DNA of 7,877 nucleotides, taken from NCBI GenBank assembly GCA_032111745.1, contig JAULUH010000496.1, forward strand, positions 1-7,877, in the 5' to 3' direction. The first letter of the stretch is position 1; every line of letters starts with the position of its first letter. The notes under the pieces are model-generated. The model did not search any database. It had not been told where the DNA came from and saw nothing but the letters and a program-made list of their open reading frames with translations. A program made the translations under genes and the position numbers. The stretch comes from JAULUH01 sp032111745 (GTDB lineage: Bacteria; Chloroflexota; Anaerolineae; JAAEKA01). Of the stretch, positions 1-5,002 are shown one piece after another.

Positions 1-294
1 GGCATGGCGGTGCTTCTATGGATCTGGGGCGGCTCCCGGGCGCAAATCCAACGCTGCGTGCTGGTCTGCCTGGGCGTGAACCTGGTGACCCACGCCGCCT
101 TTTGGCTAGCCTATCCCCTGGTGCCCGTGGAGGCAACCCTGCGGTTGTGGGGCTTTGAAGCCCTCATTGTGGCCGTCGAAGGCTTGATCTATCACAGGGT
201 CTGCCCCCTATCCCTGCCCAGAGCCATGGGGATAAGCCTCTTGCTGAACCTGTCCTCGTTCTGGCTCGGCAACGTCCTCTGGCAACTTGCCTGA
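1..294 (+). CDS. Small integral membrane protein, C-terminal part (5' end cut by the window)
   Basis: The frame is open from the first base to the TGA at 292-294, so the gene probably begins upstream. An ATG at 4-6 exists, but only three bases precede it and no ribosome binding site can be judged. The visible 96 residues hold three hydrophobic segments, roughly residues 15-40, 45-65 and 72-95, joined by short polar loops. Spaced polar residues stand out: N-x3-H-x3-W in the first segment (NLVTHAAFW), two Glu about eight residues apart followed by Tyr in the second (EALIVAVEGLIYH), and N-x2-S-x4-G in the last (NLSSFWLG). This pattern is typical of small uncharacterised membrane proteins; I do not know a function for it. 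It converges on hicA with only 26 bases between the stop codons. Membrane location is well supported, function unknown. Confidence 0.6.
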   Translation, partial: GMAVLLWIWGGSRAQIQRCVLVCLGVNLVTHAAFWLAYPLVPVEATLRLWGFEALIVAVEGLIYHRVCPLSLPRAMGISLLLNLSSFWLGNVLWQLA

Positions 295-299
295 TGAAC

Positions 300-321
300 G
301 CCACGCGCCCGGCCGCGTGGC
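300..321. terminator. Hairpin between convergent genes, possible bidirectional terminator
   Basis: GCCACGCG (300-307) and CGCGTGGC (314-321) form a perfect 8-bp stem around the 6-base loop 308-313. It sits exactly between the stop of the membrane protein (+, 294) and the stop of hicA (-, 321), sharing one base with the hicA stop codon. Neither side carries a real T-tract, so it is not a textbook intrinsic terminator. Its position suggests that it separates the two converging transcripts. Confidence 0.45.
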
Positions 322-545
322 TATTCGGTCTCGAAGAGGGTTCTCGGTAGCTCGGATTGCCGGATGATGGAGCGGAGTGTGCCGGCCCGAAGCTCCCTAT
401 GATCGGGCACGGGTACGGTGATGGTGGAATCCCCAAGCCGCTTCTGCATGACGATGTGGCTTCCCCGCTGCCGCACCCGCTCGAAGCCGTGCTCGGCCAG
501 GATGGCGCATACGTCCCTGCCTGATAACCTACGCAGCCTGGCCAA
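321..545 (-). CDS. hicA: HicA-type mRNA interferase toxin
   Basis: Toxin of a type II toxin-antitoxin pair. HicA proteins have a double-stranded-RNA-binding-like fold and cleave mRNA independently of the ribosome. The protein has the family layout: an N-terminal LSGRDV helix start, the AILAEHGFERVRQRGSH core with the conserved catalytic His in GSH (residue 30), a beta strand STITVPVP, and the C-terminal LRAGTLRSIIRQ helix. The length of 74 residues is normal for the family. There is no ATG in the N-terminal region. I chose TTG at 545 because AGGTAGG (560-554) lies 8 bases upstream and the product then begins MARLRRLSG, as is usual in relatives; GTG at 554 is the alternative and has no spaced ribosome binding site. 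The start overlaps the hicB end by 17 bases (26 with the GTG), so translation is probably coupled to that of the antitoxin. Confidence 0.88.
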   Translation of the reverse strand: MARLRRLSGRDVCAILAEHGFERVRQRGSHIVMQKRLGDSTITVPVPDHRELRAGTLRSIIRQSELPRTLFETE

Positions 546-762
546 TCGGCACACCTACCTGGGTGATGAAGACCTCTGGCTTGAAGCGAGCCCGGATCTC
601 GGCAGGCGAAGCCACCTCAAAGAACAGCTCGATCGCTTCCACCAGGTTTGACCTGGCTTCCTCAACCGATTGTCCCTGACTGGCTATGTCCAGCTCGGGG
701 CACAACGCCACGTACCAATCCTCGTCTCGCTCGATGATCGCAGTAAACTGCCGCAGTTCCAT
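529..762 (-). CDS. hicB: HicB-family antitoxin (short, single domain)
   Basis: Antitoxin partner of the adjacent HicA, expected to bind and block the toxin. The 77 residues show the HicB partial RNase-H-like fold: strand FTAIIERDEDWYVALCPEL (residues 6-24), then the SQGQSVEEARSNLVEAIELFFE stretch (28-49), which matches the family's S-Q-G-x-S/T-x-E-E-A pattern. The ATG at 762 has AAGGAG (776-771) 8 bases upstream. A second ATG at 767 is out of frame and only 3 bases from that site. The protein ends about 28 residues after the fold, with no helix-turn-helix or ribbon-helix-helix domain. It therefore belongs to the short HicB type and has no visible means of binding DNA by itself. The order antitoxin then toxin, with overlap, is common for this short class. 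Confidence 0.88.
   Translation of the reverse strand: MELRQFTAIIERDEDWYVALCPELDIASQGQSVEEARSNLVEAIELFFEVASPAEIRARFKPEVFITQVGVPIGQAA
554..560 (-). promoter_or_regulatory. Ribosome binding site of hicA inside hicB
   Basis: AGGTAGG on the minus strand lies within the last codons of hicB, 8 bases before the TTG at 545. It favours TTG over the GTG at 554, which overlaps this motif. Confidence 0.45.
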
Positions 763-807
763 GGCATGGTCTCCTTAGCTCGATCTCTGGCCAAGCTGGT
801 TGCATCA

Positions 808-835
808 ATTATAGCAGAGTTACCGGCTATCTAAA
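808..835 (-). promoter_or_regulatory. Extended -10 promoter of hicBA
   Basis: Read on the minus strand, TATAAT at 813-808 is a perfect -10 box, preceded by TGC (816-814), which makes an extended -10. A weak -35 candidate TTTAGA (835-830) lies 16 bases upstream and matches TTGACA at four of six positions. Transcription would start near 801, leaving a leader of about 40 bases before the hicB ATG at 762. Confidence 0.7.
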
Positions 836-1079
836 AGGGAGAAGGGCTTGAGGTGTGGTGGCCACCCTCATAACTTCCTCCCGGACCCTGGCGTCCTCAC
901 GGCCGAGTCTGCGCCGATCCCTGCGCCTGTCCCATCGCGGGGTGCGGGCCTCTGTTCCTCCCGGGACAATATTCCTTGCCAGGACGATGTGCCCGCCCCT
1001 TCGCGACCTTCGCGCTTCGCGACCTTCGCGGCCCTTCGCGCCTCCGTGGTCCAGACTCCCCCGCTTTGCCCCTCCCCTG
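836..1079. other. Gene-free stretch between the hicBA promoter and the ABC operon end
   Basis: I see no supported gene here. A minus-strand frame stays open from about 1090 to 827, but it runs through the hicBA promoter, has very high Arg/Gly content, no ribosome binding site and no recognisable domain. The stretch holds a perfect 10-bp palindrome GGTGGCCACC (857-866), about 22 bases upstream of the hicBA -35 region, and the tandem repeat described separately (998-1050). It also has a moderately AT-rich patch around 966-977 (ACAATATTCC) that I cannot assign. Confidence 0.5.
998..1050 (-). repeat. Tandem 8-9 bp intergenic repeat (CGCGAAGGT type)
   Basis: On the plus strand the unit (C)CTTCGCGA/G occurs five times in a row between 998 and 1040, ending with CCTCCGTGGT (1041-1050). 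Read on the minus strand it begins ACCACGGAGGCGCGAAGG and continues with CGCGAAGGT-like units. This matches the beginning of the second element at 4782-4815 (ACCGCAGAGACGCAGAGG) with a purine pattern in common. Elements of this kind are frequent intergenic repeats in environmental GC-rich bacteria. They produce spurious open frames rich in FAFFA/RDLR or ETQRTQRG-like sequence. Confidence 0.7.
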
Positions 1080-1102
1080 CCGCCGCTCACAGATCGCGGC
1101 GG
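1080..1102 (-). terminator. Hairpin spanning the permease stop codon
   Basis: CCGCCGC (1080-1086) and GCGGCGG (1096-1102) form a perfect 7-bp all-GC stem; the 9-base loop contains the stop codon of the last operon gene (1089-1087). No T-tract follows in the direction of transcription, where the sequence is G-rich. It may serve as a transcript 3'-end structure rather than a classic intrinsic terminator. Confidence 0.35.
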
Positions 1103-1911
1103 TTAAAGATGGCCACGGCCAGCGCCAACACTGCCACGATATAGAACAACGAATAGACGATGGTCGCCGGGCTGGGGGTGCTCAGGGAGATGAAGGGCCC
1201 CACGTTCAGCTGCCGCAGGTAGGAGGGCTGCATGAGGTAGGAGGCCCGCCGCCAGACGGCCTCGCTGGGCAGCACGAAGCTGATCAGGATGCCGACGTTG
1301 ACCGCGGCCTGGTTGCCGGCGAAGGCGGCGATCTGCTCGATCCAGCTGCCGATGAAGACCAACCCGTACAGCATGAAGACGAAGATGCCGTTGGCCAGGG
1401 TATTCAGGAACGTGCCGCCCAGGATCGAGACGGTCAGCACCAGCACCTGGGCCAGCGCCATCAGCGCCATACCCTCCAGCAGGTTGTTGGGCAGGTAGCG
1501 GGAGATGAGCCAGGCCACCAGCACCAGGCTGGCCGAGACCAGCGCCATGATGGCGCCGAGCAGCACGGCTAACCCCAGCCACTTGCCCATCACCACCTGC
1601 CAGCGGCGCAAGGGCTTGGTCACCAGGGTCTGGATGGCGCCGGAGCTGATCTCCCCCGCGATCACGTCCACCGAGATCACCACGGCCAGCACCACCCCCA
1701 GGAAGTTGGCCGCGTACAGGCCCATCATCAGCAGGGTGTTGGAGACGTTCAGCCGGATGCCGACCGTGGAGTACTGGCCCTCCTGGTGGATCAGGTAGTA
1801 GCCCACCGCGAACAACGCCACGAACGCGATCCCCATCAGCAGCACCAGCTGCAGCAGCCGCCGGCGCCGGGCCTCCAGGAAGGTCAGCCGGGCGATGGTG
1901 AAGACGCTCAC
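1087..1911 (-). CDS. ABC-2 type transporter permease
   Basis: Membrane subunit of an ABC exporter paired with the ATPase encoded just upstream. It has 274 residues, normal for the ABC-2 class. The N-terminus has a positively charged amphipathic start (ARLTFLEARRRR, residues 7-18), then a first membrane segment (about 19-40). A second segment (about 59-82) is followed by the class hallmark GEISSGAIQTLVTKPLRRW (86-104), the cytoplasmic coupling region. Three more segments lie at about 111-134, 145-168 and 172-195. A long loop of about 50 residues precedes the last segment (about 248-268), and the protein ends FNRRDL, as many relatives do. The start codon is GTG at 1911, overlapping the ATPase stop by four bases (GTGA), so translation is probably coupled. 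The substrate cannot be read from the sequence; related pairs export drugs, lipids, peptides or serve in nitrous-oxide-reductase maturation, and no partner gene here favours one. Confidence 0.9.
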   Translation of the reverse strand: MSVFTIARLTFLEARRRRLLQLVLLMGIAFVALFAVGYYLIHQEGQYSTVGIRLNVSNTLLMMGLYAANFLGVVLAVVISVDVIAGEISSGAIQTLVTKPLRRWQVVMGKWLGLAVLLGAIMALVSASLVLVAWLISRYLPNNLLEGMALMALAQVLVLTVSILGGTFLNTLANGIFVFMLYGLVFIGSWIEQIAAFAGNQAAVNVGILISFVLPSEAVWRRASYLMQPSYLRQLNVGPFISLSTPSPATIVYSLFYIVAVLALAVAIFNRRDL

Positions 1912-2816
1912 GCCGTGTCCCCCTCCACCAGCCGCACGAACAGCTCCTCCAGCGACAGGCGCCGCGGGGACAGGGCGTACAGCGCCGCGCCGCCGTCCAC
2001 CAGCGCCGTGGCCACCCCCGGCAGCACGCCCTCGTCCGCCACCTGCAGGGTCAGCCGGTCGCCCTCGCTGCTGGTGATGCGGCCCAGCTCTCCCAGCGCG
2101 GCGCGCACCGCCTCGCTCACCCCCGTGGCCCGCACGTCCACCTCCAGCTGCATCCCGGTCAGCTCGTCGATGGTGCCCAGGCCAACGACACGGCCGCGCT
2201 TCATGATGGCCACCCGGTCGCAGGTCGCCTCCACCTCGCCGAGCAGGTGCGAGTTCAGGAACACCGTGACCCCCTCCCGCCGCAGCTCGCGGATCAGGTC
2301 CCGCACCTGCCGCCGGCCCAGGGGATCGAGGCCCGAGGTCGGCTCGTCCAGGAACACCACCGCGGGCCGGTTCAGCAGGGCCTGGGCCAGGCCGATGCGC
2401 TGGGTCATGCCCTTGGAGAACTCGGACAGCCGCGAGGTGGCGCGGCCGCCCAGGCCGACCCGCTCCAGCAGCACCGGGATGCGCTGCCGGCGCTCGGCCT
2501 CGGCCATGCCGTACAGCCGCGCGTGGAAGTCGAGGAAGTCGTTGGCCGTCAGCCAGGGGTGAAAGTGGAAGTGCTCGGGCAGGAAGCCTACCCGGGCCAT
2601 GGCCTGCGGCTGGCCAGGCCGCCCCCCCAGCAGGCTGGCCTGCCCGCTGGTGGCGGCCACCAGGCCCAGCAGCATCTTGACCGTGGTAGTCTTGCCGGCG
2701 CCGTTGGGGCCCAGGAAGCCGAAAACCTCACCCTGCTCGACGGCCAGGGTGAGGCTGTCCACCGCCACCACGTCGCGGTAGACCTTGCGCAGGCTCTCGG
2801 TCTCGATGACGGGCAT
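1908..2816 (-). CDS. ABC transporter ATP-binding protein (ABC-2 export type)
   Basis: Cytoplasmic ATPase that drives the neighbouring permease. In 302 residues all nucleotide-binding motifs are visible in order: Walker A GPNGAGKT (36-43), the Q-loop region FLPEHF (78-83), which has Glu where a classic Q-loop has Gln (frequent in this exporter subfamily), signature FSKGM (133-137), Walker B VVFLDEP (153-159), D-loop SGLD (161-164) and switch His in NSH (190). After about residue 220 comes a C-terminal extension of some 80 residues (from LEVDVRATG on) with alternating strands and helices, as seen in CcmA/NatA-like exporters. The ATG at 2816 overlaps the stop codon of the anti-sigma gene by one base (TGATG), a coupling arrangement. 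Nothing identifies the transported substrate. Confidence 0.93.
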   Translation of the reverse strand: MPVIETESLRKVYRDVVAVDSLTLAVEQGEVFGFLGPNGAGKTTTVKMLLGLVAATSGQASLLGGRPGQPQAMARVGFLPEHFHFHPWLTANDFLDFHARLYGMAEAERRQRIPVLLERVGLGGRATSRLSEFSKGMTQRIGLAQALLNRPAVVFLDEPTSGLDPLGRRQVRDLIRELRREGVTVFLNSHLLGEVEATCDRVAIMKRGRVVGLGTIDELTGMQLEVDVRATGVSEAVRAALGELGRITSSEGDRLTLQVADEGVLPGVATALVDGGAALYALSPRRLSLEELFVRLVEGDTA

Positions 2817-4003
2817 CAGCGCAGCGAGTCGGCCACCTGCAGCATGCCGGACTCCGACACGTTCTGGGCCATCAGGCCGTAGACGACACCATCGCGCTGC
2901 CAGAGCAGCACGCGCTCGGGGCCGCGGCCCGGCGATGGCCGGGCGTCCTGGAACAGCAGCGCGGGCACGCCGTCCGCGGTGAGTTCGCTGTAGCTGCCCA
3001 TGTCGCCGGCGAAGGGGATCACCACCGTCGACGTCCAGTCGATGGCCTGGGCCAGGTGCGCGGCGTCCGCGGCCGGCAGGCCCACGGCCCGCAGATAGAT
3101 CTCGCCCATGGTAGCGGGATCGATGCCGGGCGGGAGCGCGATCTCCGGGCTGGGTGCCTGCACCAGCACCAGCCGCGCGTCGCGGTCGCCGTAGGGGTTG
3201 TCCACGGCAAGCTCGGCCGCGACCACCGCGGGCGCGTCGACCTCTACGGTGGCGGTGTCGAAGGCGGGCAGGGCCACGTCTCTGACCCCGGCCATCTCCA
3301 GGGCCGCCTGTGCGGTGGGCCGGTCGACCTGCAGGCGCAGGTGTGGCCCGCGGGCGACGCTGAGCTTCTCCAGCCGGGCGCCCTCGGGCAGCGCCGTGGG
3401 CAGGCGCACCCCGTAGCCGGCCAGGGCCTCGGCCGCGGCCTCGTCGGCCACCACCTGCTCCTCGCCGGCCTCGCGGATCATCTCTGGCTCGCCGAGGATG
3501 CCCGACTCTAGCATGTCCTCGAAGCTCTCCATGCGGGCGATACTGTCGATGGTGACGACGGTGAACTGCTGCACCCGGAACAGGCCCAGGAACTGGGCCA
3601 TGGCCTCCCGGGCCGGGGCAAAACTGAGCAGGCCCGCCACCAACACCACGGCCAGGGCGCCAACTGCCGCCGCGCGCAGCGCCAGCGGCGTGCCCCTGAT
3701 CAGGCCTCTTTCATTTATCTGTCCAGGCATCTCCTGTAACCTCCTGAGCCAGGCCGGCCACGGCGTTGCCCGGGCCGCCGGCTGCTTCGTATGAAATTGG
3801 GCCAGCGCGGATGTCGCGGCCGGGATGGCGGCCGGCTCCAGCCCGGCCAGCGCGCGACTGGCCTGGCTGGCATCCGCGACCAGCGTCGCCACCTGTTGGC
3901 GGCAGGCCTCGCAGCCGGCCAGGTGCGCGGCCACCTCGTCGTGCTGGCCCGGCGCCAGCTCGCCGTCGAGGTAGGCCTGCAACATTCCCAGATCACGGGT
4001 CAT
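2816..4003 (-). CDS. Membrane-anchored anti-sigma factor with HC2 zinc finger and large extracytoplasmic domain
   Basis: Likely holds the ECF sigma factor encoded immediately upstream and releases it on a signal. The 395-residue protein starts with a cytoplasmic zf-HC2 (ZAS-type) domain: LGMLQAYLDGEL (5-16) and the H-x3-C-x2-C zinc motif at H27, C31 and C34. An Ala/Pro-rich linker leads to a single membrane segment at about 109-129 (AAAVGALAVVLVAGLLSF). The remaining 265 or so residues would lie outside the membrane. Their end, with LLWQRDGVVYGLMAQ and a final ADSLR, resembles DUF4367-type domains found at the C-terminus of Firmicutes and Chloroflexota anti-sigma factors; this is recognised by eye only. 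I chose ATG at 4003 because a perfect GGAGGTGA (4016-4009) lies 5 bases upstream; the frame is open to 4063 but earlier starts lack such a site. It overlaps the sigma gene by 11 bases. The C-terminal domain is larger than in simple anti-sigma factors. Confidence 0.88.
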   Translation of the reverse strand: MTRDLGMLQAYLDGELAPGQHDEVAAHLAGCEACRQQVATLVADASQASRALAGLEPAAIPAATSALAQFHTKQPAARATPWPAWLRRLQEMPGQINERGLIRGTPLALRAAAVGALAVVLVAGLLSFAPAREAMAQFLGLFRVQQFTVVTIDSIARMESFEDMLESGILGEPEMIREAGEEQVVADEAAAEALAGYGVRLPTALPEGARLEKLSVARGPHLRLQVDRPTAQAALEMAGVRDVALPAFDTATVEVDAPAVVAAELAVDNPYGDRDARLVLVQAPSPEIALPPGIDPATMGEIYLRAVGLPAADAAHLAQAIDWTSTVVIPFAGDMGSYSELTADGVPALLFQDARPSPGRGPERVLLWQRDGVVYGLMAQNVSESGMLQVADSLR

Positions 4004-4580
4004 GGTCGTCACCTCCATCCGATCCGGCGGTCGCTGCCCGGTAGGCGCTGGCGAAGGCGGCATGGGCCCGGGCCAGCAGCGTGCCCACCGAGCCGGGGGC
4101 CACGGCGCTGGCCGTGGCCAGCTCGCCGTAGCTGAGACCCGCGTGGCGCAGCAAGAGCAGCGTGGCCTGCCGCTCGGGCAGCTGCTGCAGCACCTGGCGC
4201 ACCTGCTCCTGCTCGGCGTGGCGCACGGCCGCGTCGGCCGGGTCAGGCGCCGCGGGCCGGTCGTCGAAGACCTTGTCCTCGCGCTGGCCCCGGCGGCGGT
4301 TGCTACGGACGGCGTTGTAGGCCAGGTTGGTCACCACCTTGAGCAGCCAGGCCCGCACGTTGTGCTCGCGGCCGGGGCCGAGCGGCTGGCCGTGCAGGCG
4401 CAGGAAGGTTTCCTGGGCCAGGTCCTCGGCTTCTTGCGCGTTGCCGGTGACCCGGTAGGCCTGGCGGAAGACGGCTTCGTAGTGGGCCAGGAACAGGGCG
4501 TCGAACTCGGCGGCGGTGGGCTGGGCCTGGTCCGGGGCGGTGCGGGCGCCCGTGCGCCGTGGCAAATGGTCGGTAATCAT
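3993..4580 (-). CDS. ECF-type RNA polymerase sigma factor (sigma-70 family)
   Basis: Alternative sigma factor with the two domains of the ECF group. Counting from ATG 4580 (195 residues), region 2 begins at FDALFLAHYEAVFRQAYRV (26-44). It contains the NAQEAEDLAQETFLRL helix (47-62), where D53 and Q56-E57 are the typical core-binding/-10-recognition positions, and runs to VRAWLLKVVTNLAYNAVRSN (75-94). After a variable linker of about 30 residues, region 4 follows (about 124-177): VLQQLPERQATLLLLRHAGLSYGELA and the helix-turn-helix end GSVGTLLARAHAAF. The start is uncertain: ATG 4580 has no good ribosome binding site, GTG 4610 is possible, and the frame stays open to a TTG at 4667. The gene heads the operon and is followed by its probable anti-sigma factor with an 11-base overlap. 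The ECF subgroup cannot be assigned by eye. Confidence 0.9.
   Translation of the reverse strand: MITDHLPRRTGARTAPDQAQPTAAEFDALFLAHYEAVFRQAYRVTGNAQEAEDLAQETFLRLHGQPLGPGREHNVRAWLLKVVTNLAYNAVRSNRRRGQREDKVFDDRPAAPDPADAAVRHAEQEQVRQVLQQLPERQATLLLLRHAGLSYGELATASAVAPGSVGTLLARAHAAFASAYRAATAGSDGGDDHDP
4009..4016 (-). promoter_or_regulatory. Strong ribosome binding site of the anti-sigma gene
   Basis: GGAGGTGA on the minus strand is a full complement to the 16S rRNA 3' end and lies 5 bases before ATG 4003, inside the last codons of the sigma gene. It decides the anti-sigma start and suggests abundant anti-sigma synthesis relative to sigma. Confidence 0.75.
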
Positions 4581-4693
4581 GATGAGACTGCGGTCCGGAT
4601 CGGTTCTCACTCTAGAAACACCGCGCGCCGGCTTTTTGTGACAGCCGCCGCGGCGTGGTGAAGGCAAGGCCGGAGTGCTATGACCCTATATGC

Positions 4694-4722
4694 AGCATAG
4701 CGGAATGGTGGCCGGGTGTCAA
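4694..4722 (-). promoter_or_regulatory. Sigma70-like promoter of the sigma/anti-sigma/ABC operon
   Basis: On the minus strand a perfect -35 TTGACA (4722-4717) is separated by exactly 17 bases from TATGCT (4699-4694), a 4-of-6 match to TATAAT. Transcription would begin near 4687, giving a leader of about 107 bases before ATG 4580. This resembles a housekeeping promoter, so basal expression would not need the ECF sigma factor itself. An additional ECF-type promoter cannot be excluded. Confidence 0.65.
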
Positions 4723-4781
4723 GGCGTGGTGCTGCATCGAAGGGGTTGGGACCAGGCACCGGAACACGGACTCCGGAGCTT

Positions 4782-4815
4782 ACCGCAGAGACGCAGAGGA
4801 CGCAGAGGGGAGAAA
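4782..4815 (+). repeat. Tandem 9 bp intergenic repeat (GACGCAGAG type)
   Basis: ACCGCAGAG, ACGCAGAGG and ACGCAGAGG follow each other from 4782, then a purine tail GGAGAAAGG. This is the common intergenic 'accgcagagacgcagagg' element of many environmental bacteria. It is related to the CGCGAAGGT element at 998-1050 but in the opposite orientation, and it sits in the divergent promoter region without overlapping either promoter. Confidence 0.75.
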
Positions 4816-4954
4816 GGGCCGGAGGAGCCGGAGCGGAACACGGAAGCCGGAGGGGAAGGGGAGGGTCTTTTGAGAAGCCCTGGCCGCGTCGGGGGCTTTG
4901 GCCCGCTCCTGGTCGCTATTCATGACCAAGATCATACCGCACGGTGCAGATGTC

Positions 4955-4963
4955 TGGTATACT
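4955..4963 (+). promoter_or_regulatory. Extended -10 promoter of the flavodoxin-kinase pair
   Basis: TGGTATACT contains the TGn extension and the -10 box TATACT (4958-4963), a 5-of-6 match to TATAAT. No convincing -35 is found 16-18 bases upstream, as is common for extended -10 promoters. Transcription would start near 4970, about 33 bases before the ATG at 5003. Confidence 0.6.
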
Positions 4964-5002
4964 TGTTTTGACCAAGAGGTGATTTCGCCAGAGGAGGTAG
5001 CC

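Larger units (their letters stand above)
4581..5002. other. Divergent intergenic region between the sigma operon and the flavodoxin gene
   Basis: This 422-bp stretch holds the operon leader (4581-4687) with its GC palindrome GCCGCGGC (4646-4653), the leftward promoter, the CGCAGAG repeat element, and the rightward promoter. The part between repeat and rightward promoter (about 4816-4940) is purine-rich at first (GGAGGAGCCGGAG-like) and contains the 11-base direct repeat CGGAACACGGA at 4760-4770 and 4834-4844, flanking the repeat element. Short frames that stay open here translate to ETQRTQRG-type sequence from the repeat and are not supported as genes. Confidence 0.55.

Noticed and set aside
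998..1050. CRISPR-like array
   Set aside because: Units of 8-9 bases adjoin directly, with no spacers of 30 bases or so and no cas genes.
827..1090. Possible 87-residue minus-strand gene downstream of the permease
   Set aside because: Crosses the hicBA promoter, extremely Arg/Gly-rich, built partly from the tandem repeat, no ribosome binding site seen.
976..1572. Plus-strand frame (198 codons) rich in Gln, His, Asp and Gly
   Set aside because: It is the antisense shadow of the hydrophobic permease gene joined to the TTCGCG repeat; no ribosome binding site or domain.
1786..2562. Long plus-strand open frame (258 codons) opposite the ABC genes
   Set aside because: Ser/Arg/Pro-rich product with no domain, antisense to a gene with all ABC ATPase motifs; typical open shadow frame in GC-rich DNA.
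4596..4612. ECF-type -35 (GAACC at about 4606-4602) for sigma autoregulation
   Set aside because: It lies too close to the likely start codon, and no matching -10 element is found at 16-17 bases.
4873..4899. Terminator-like hairpin AAGCCC...GGGCTT
   Set aside because: Only six solid pairs with a 12-base interior, no T-tract, and it does not follow any gene end.
4655..4971. Short plus-strand frames with ETQRTQRG or RRRGRRG-type sequence
   Set aside because: Translation of the CGCAGAG intergenic repeat; a well-known source of spurious proteins.
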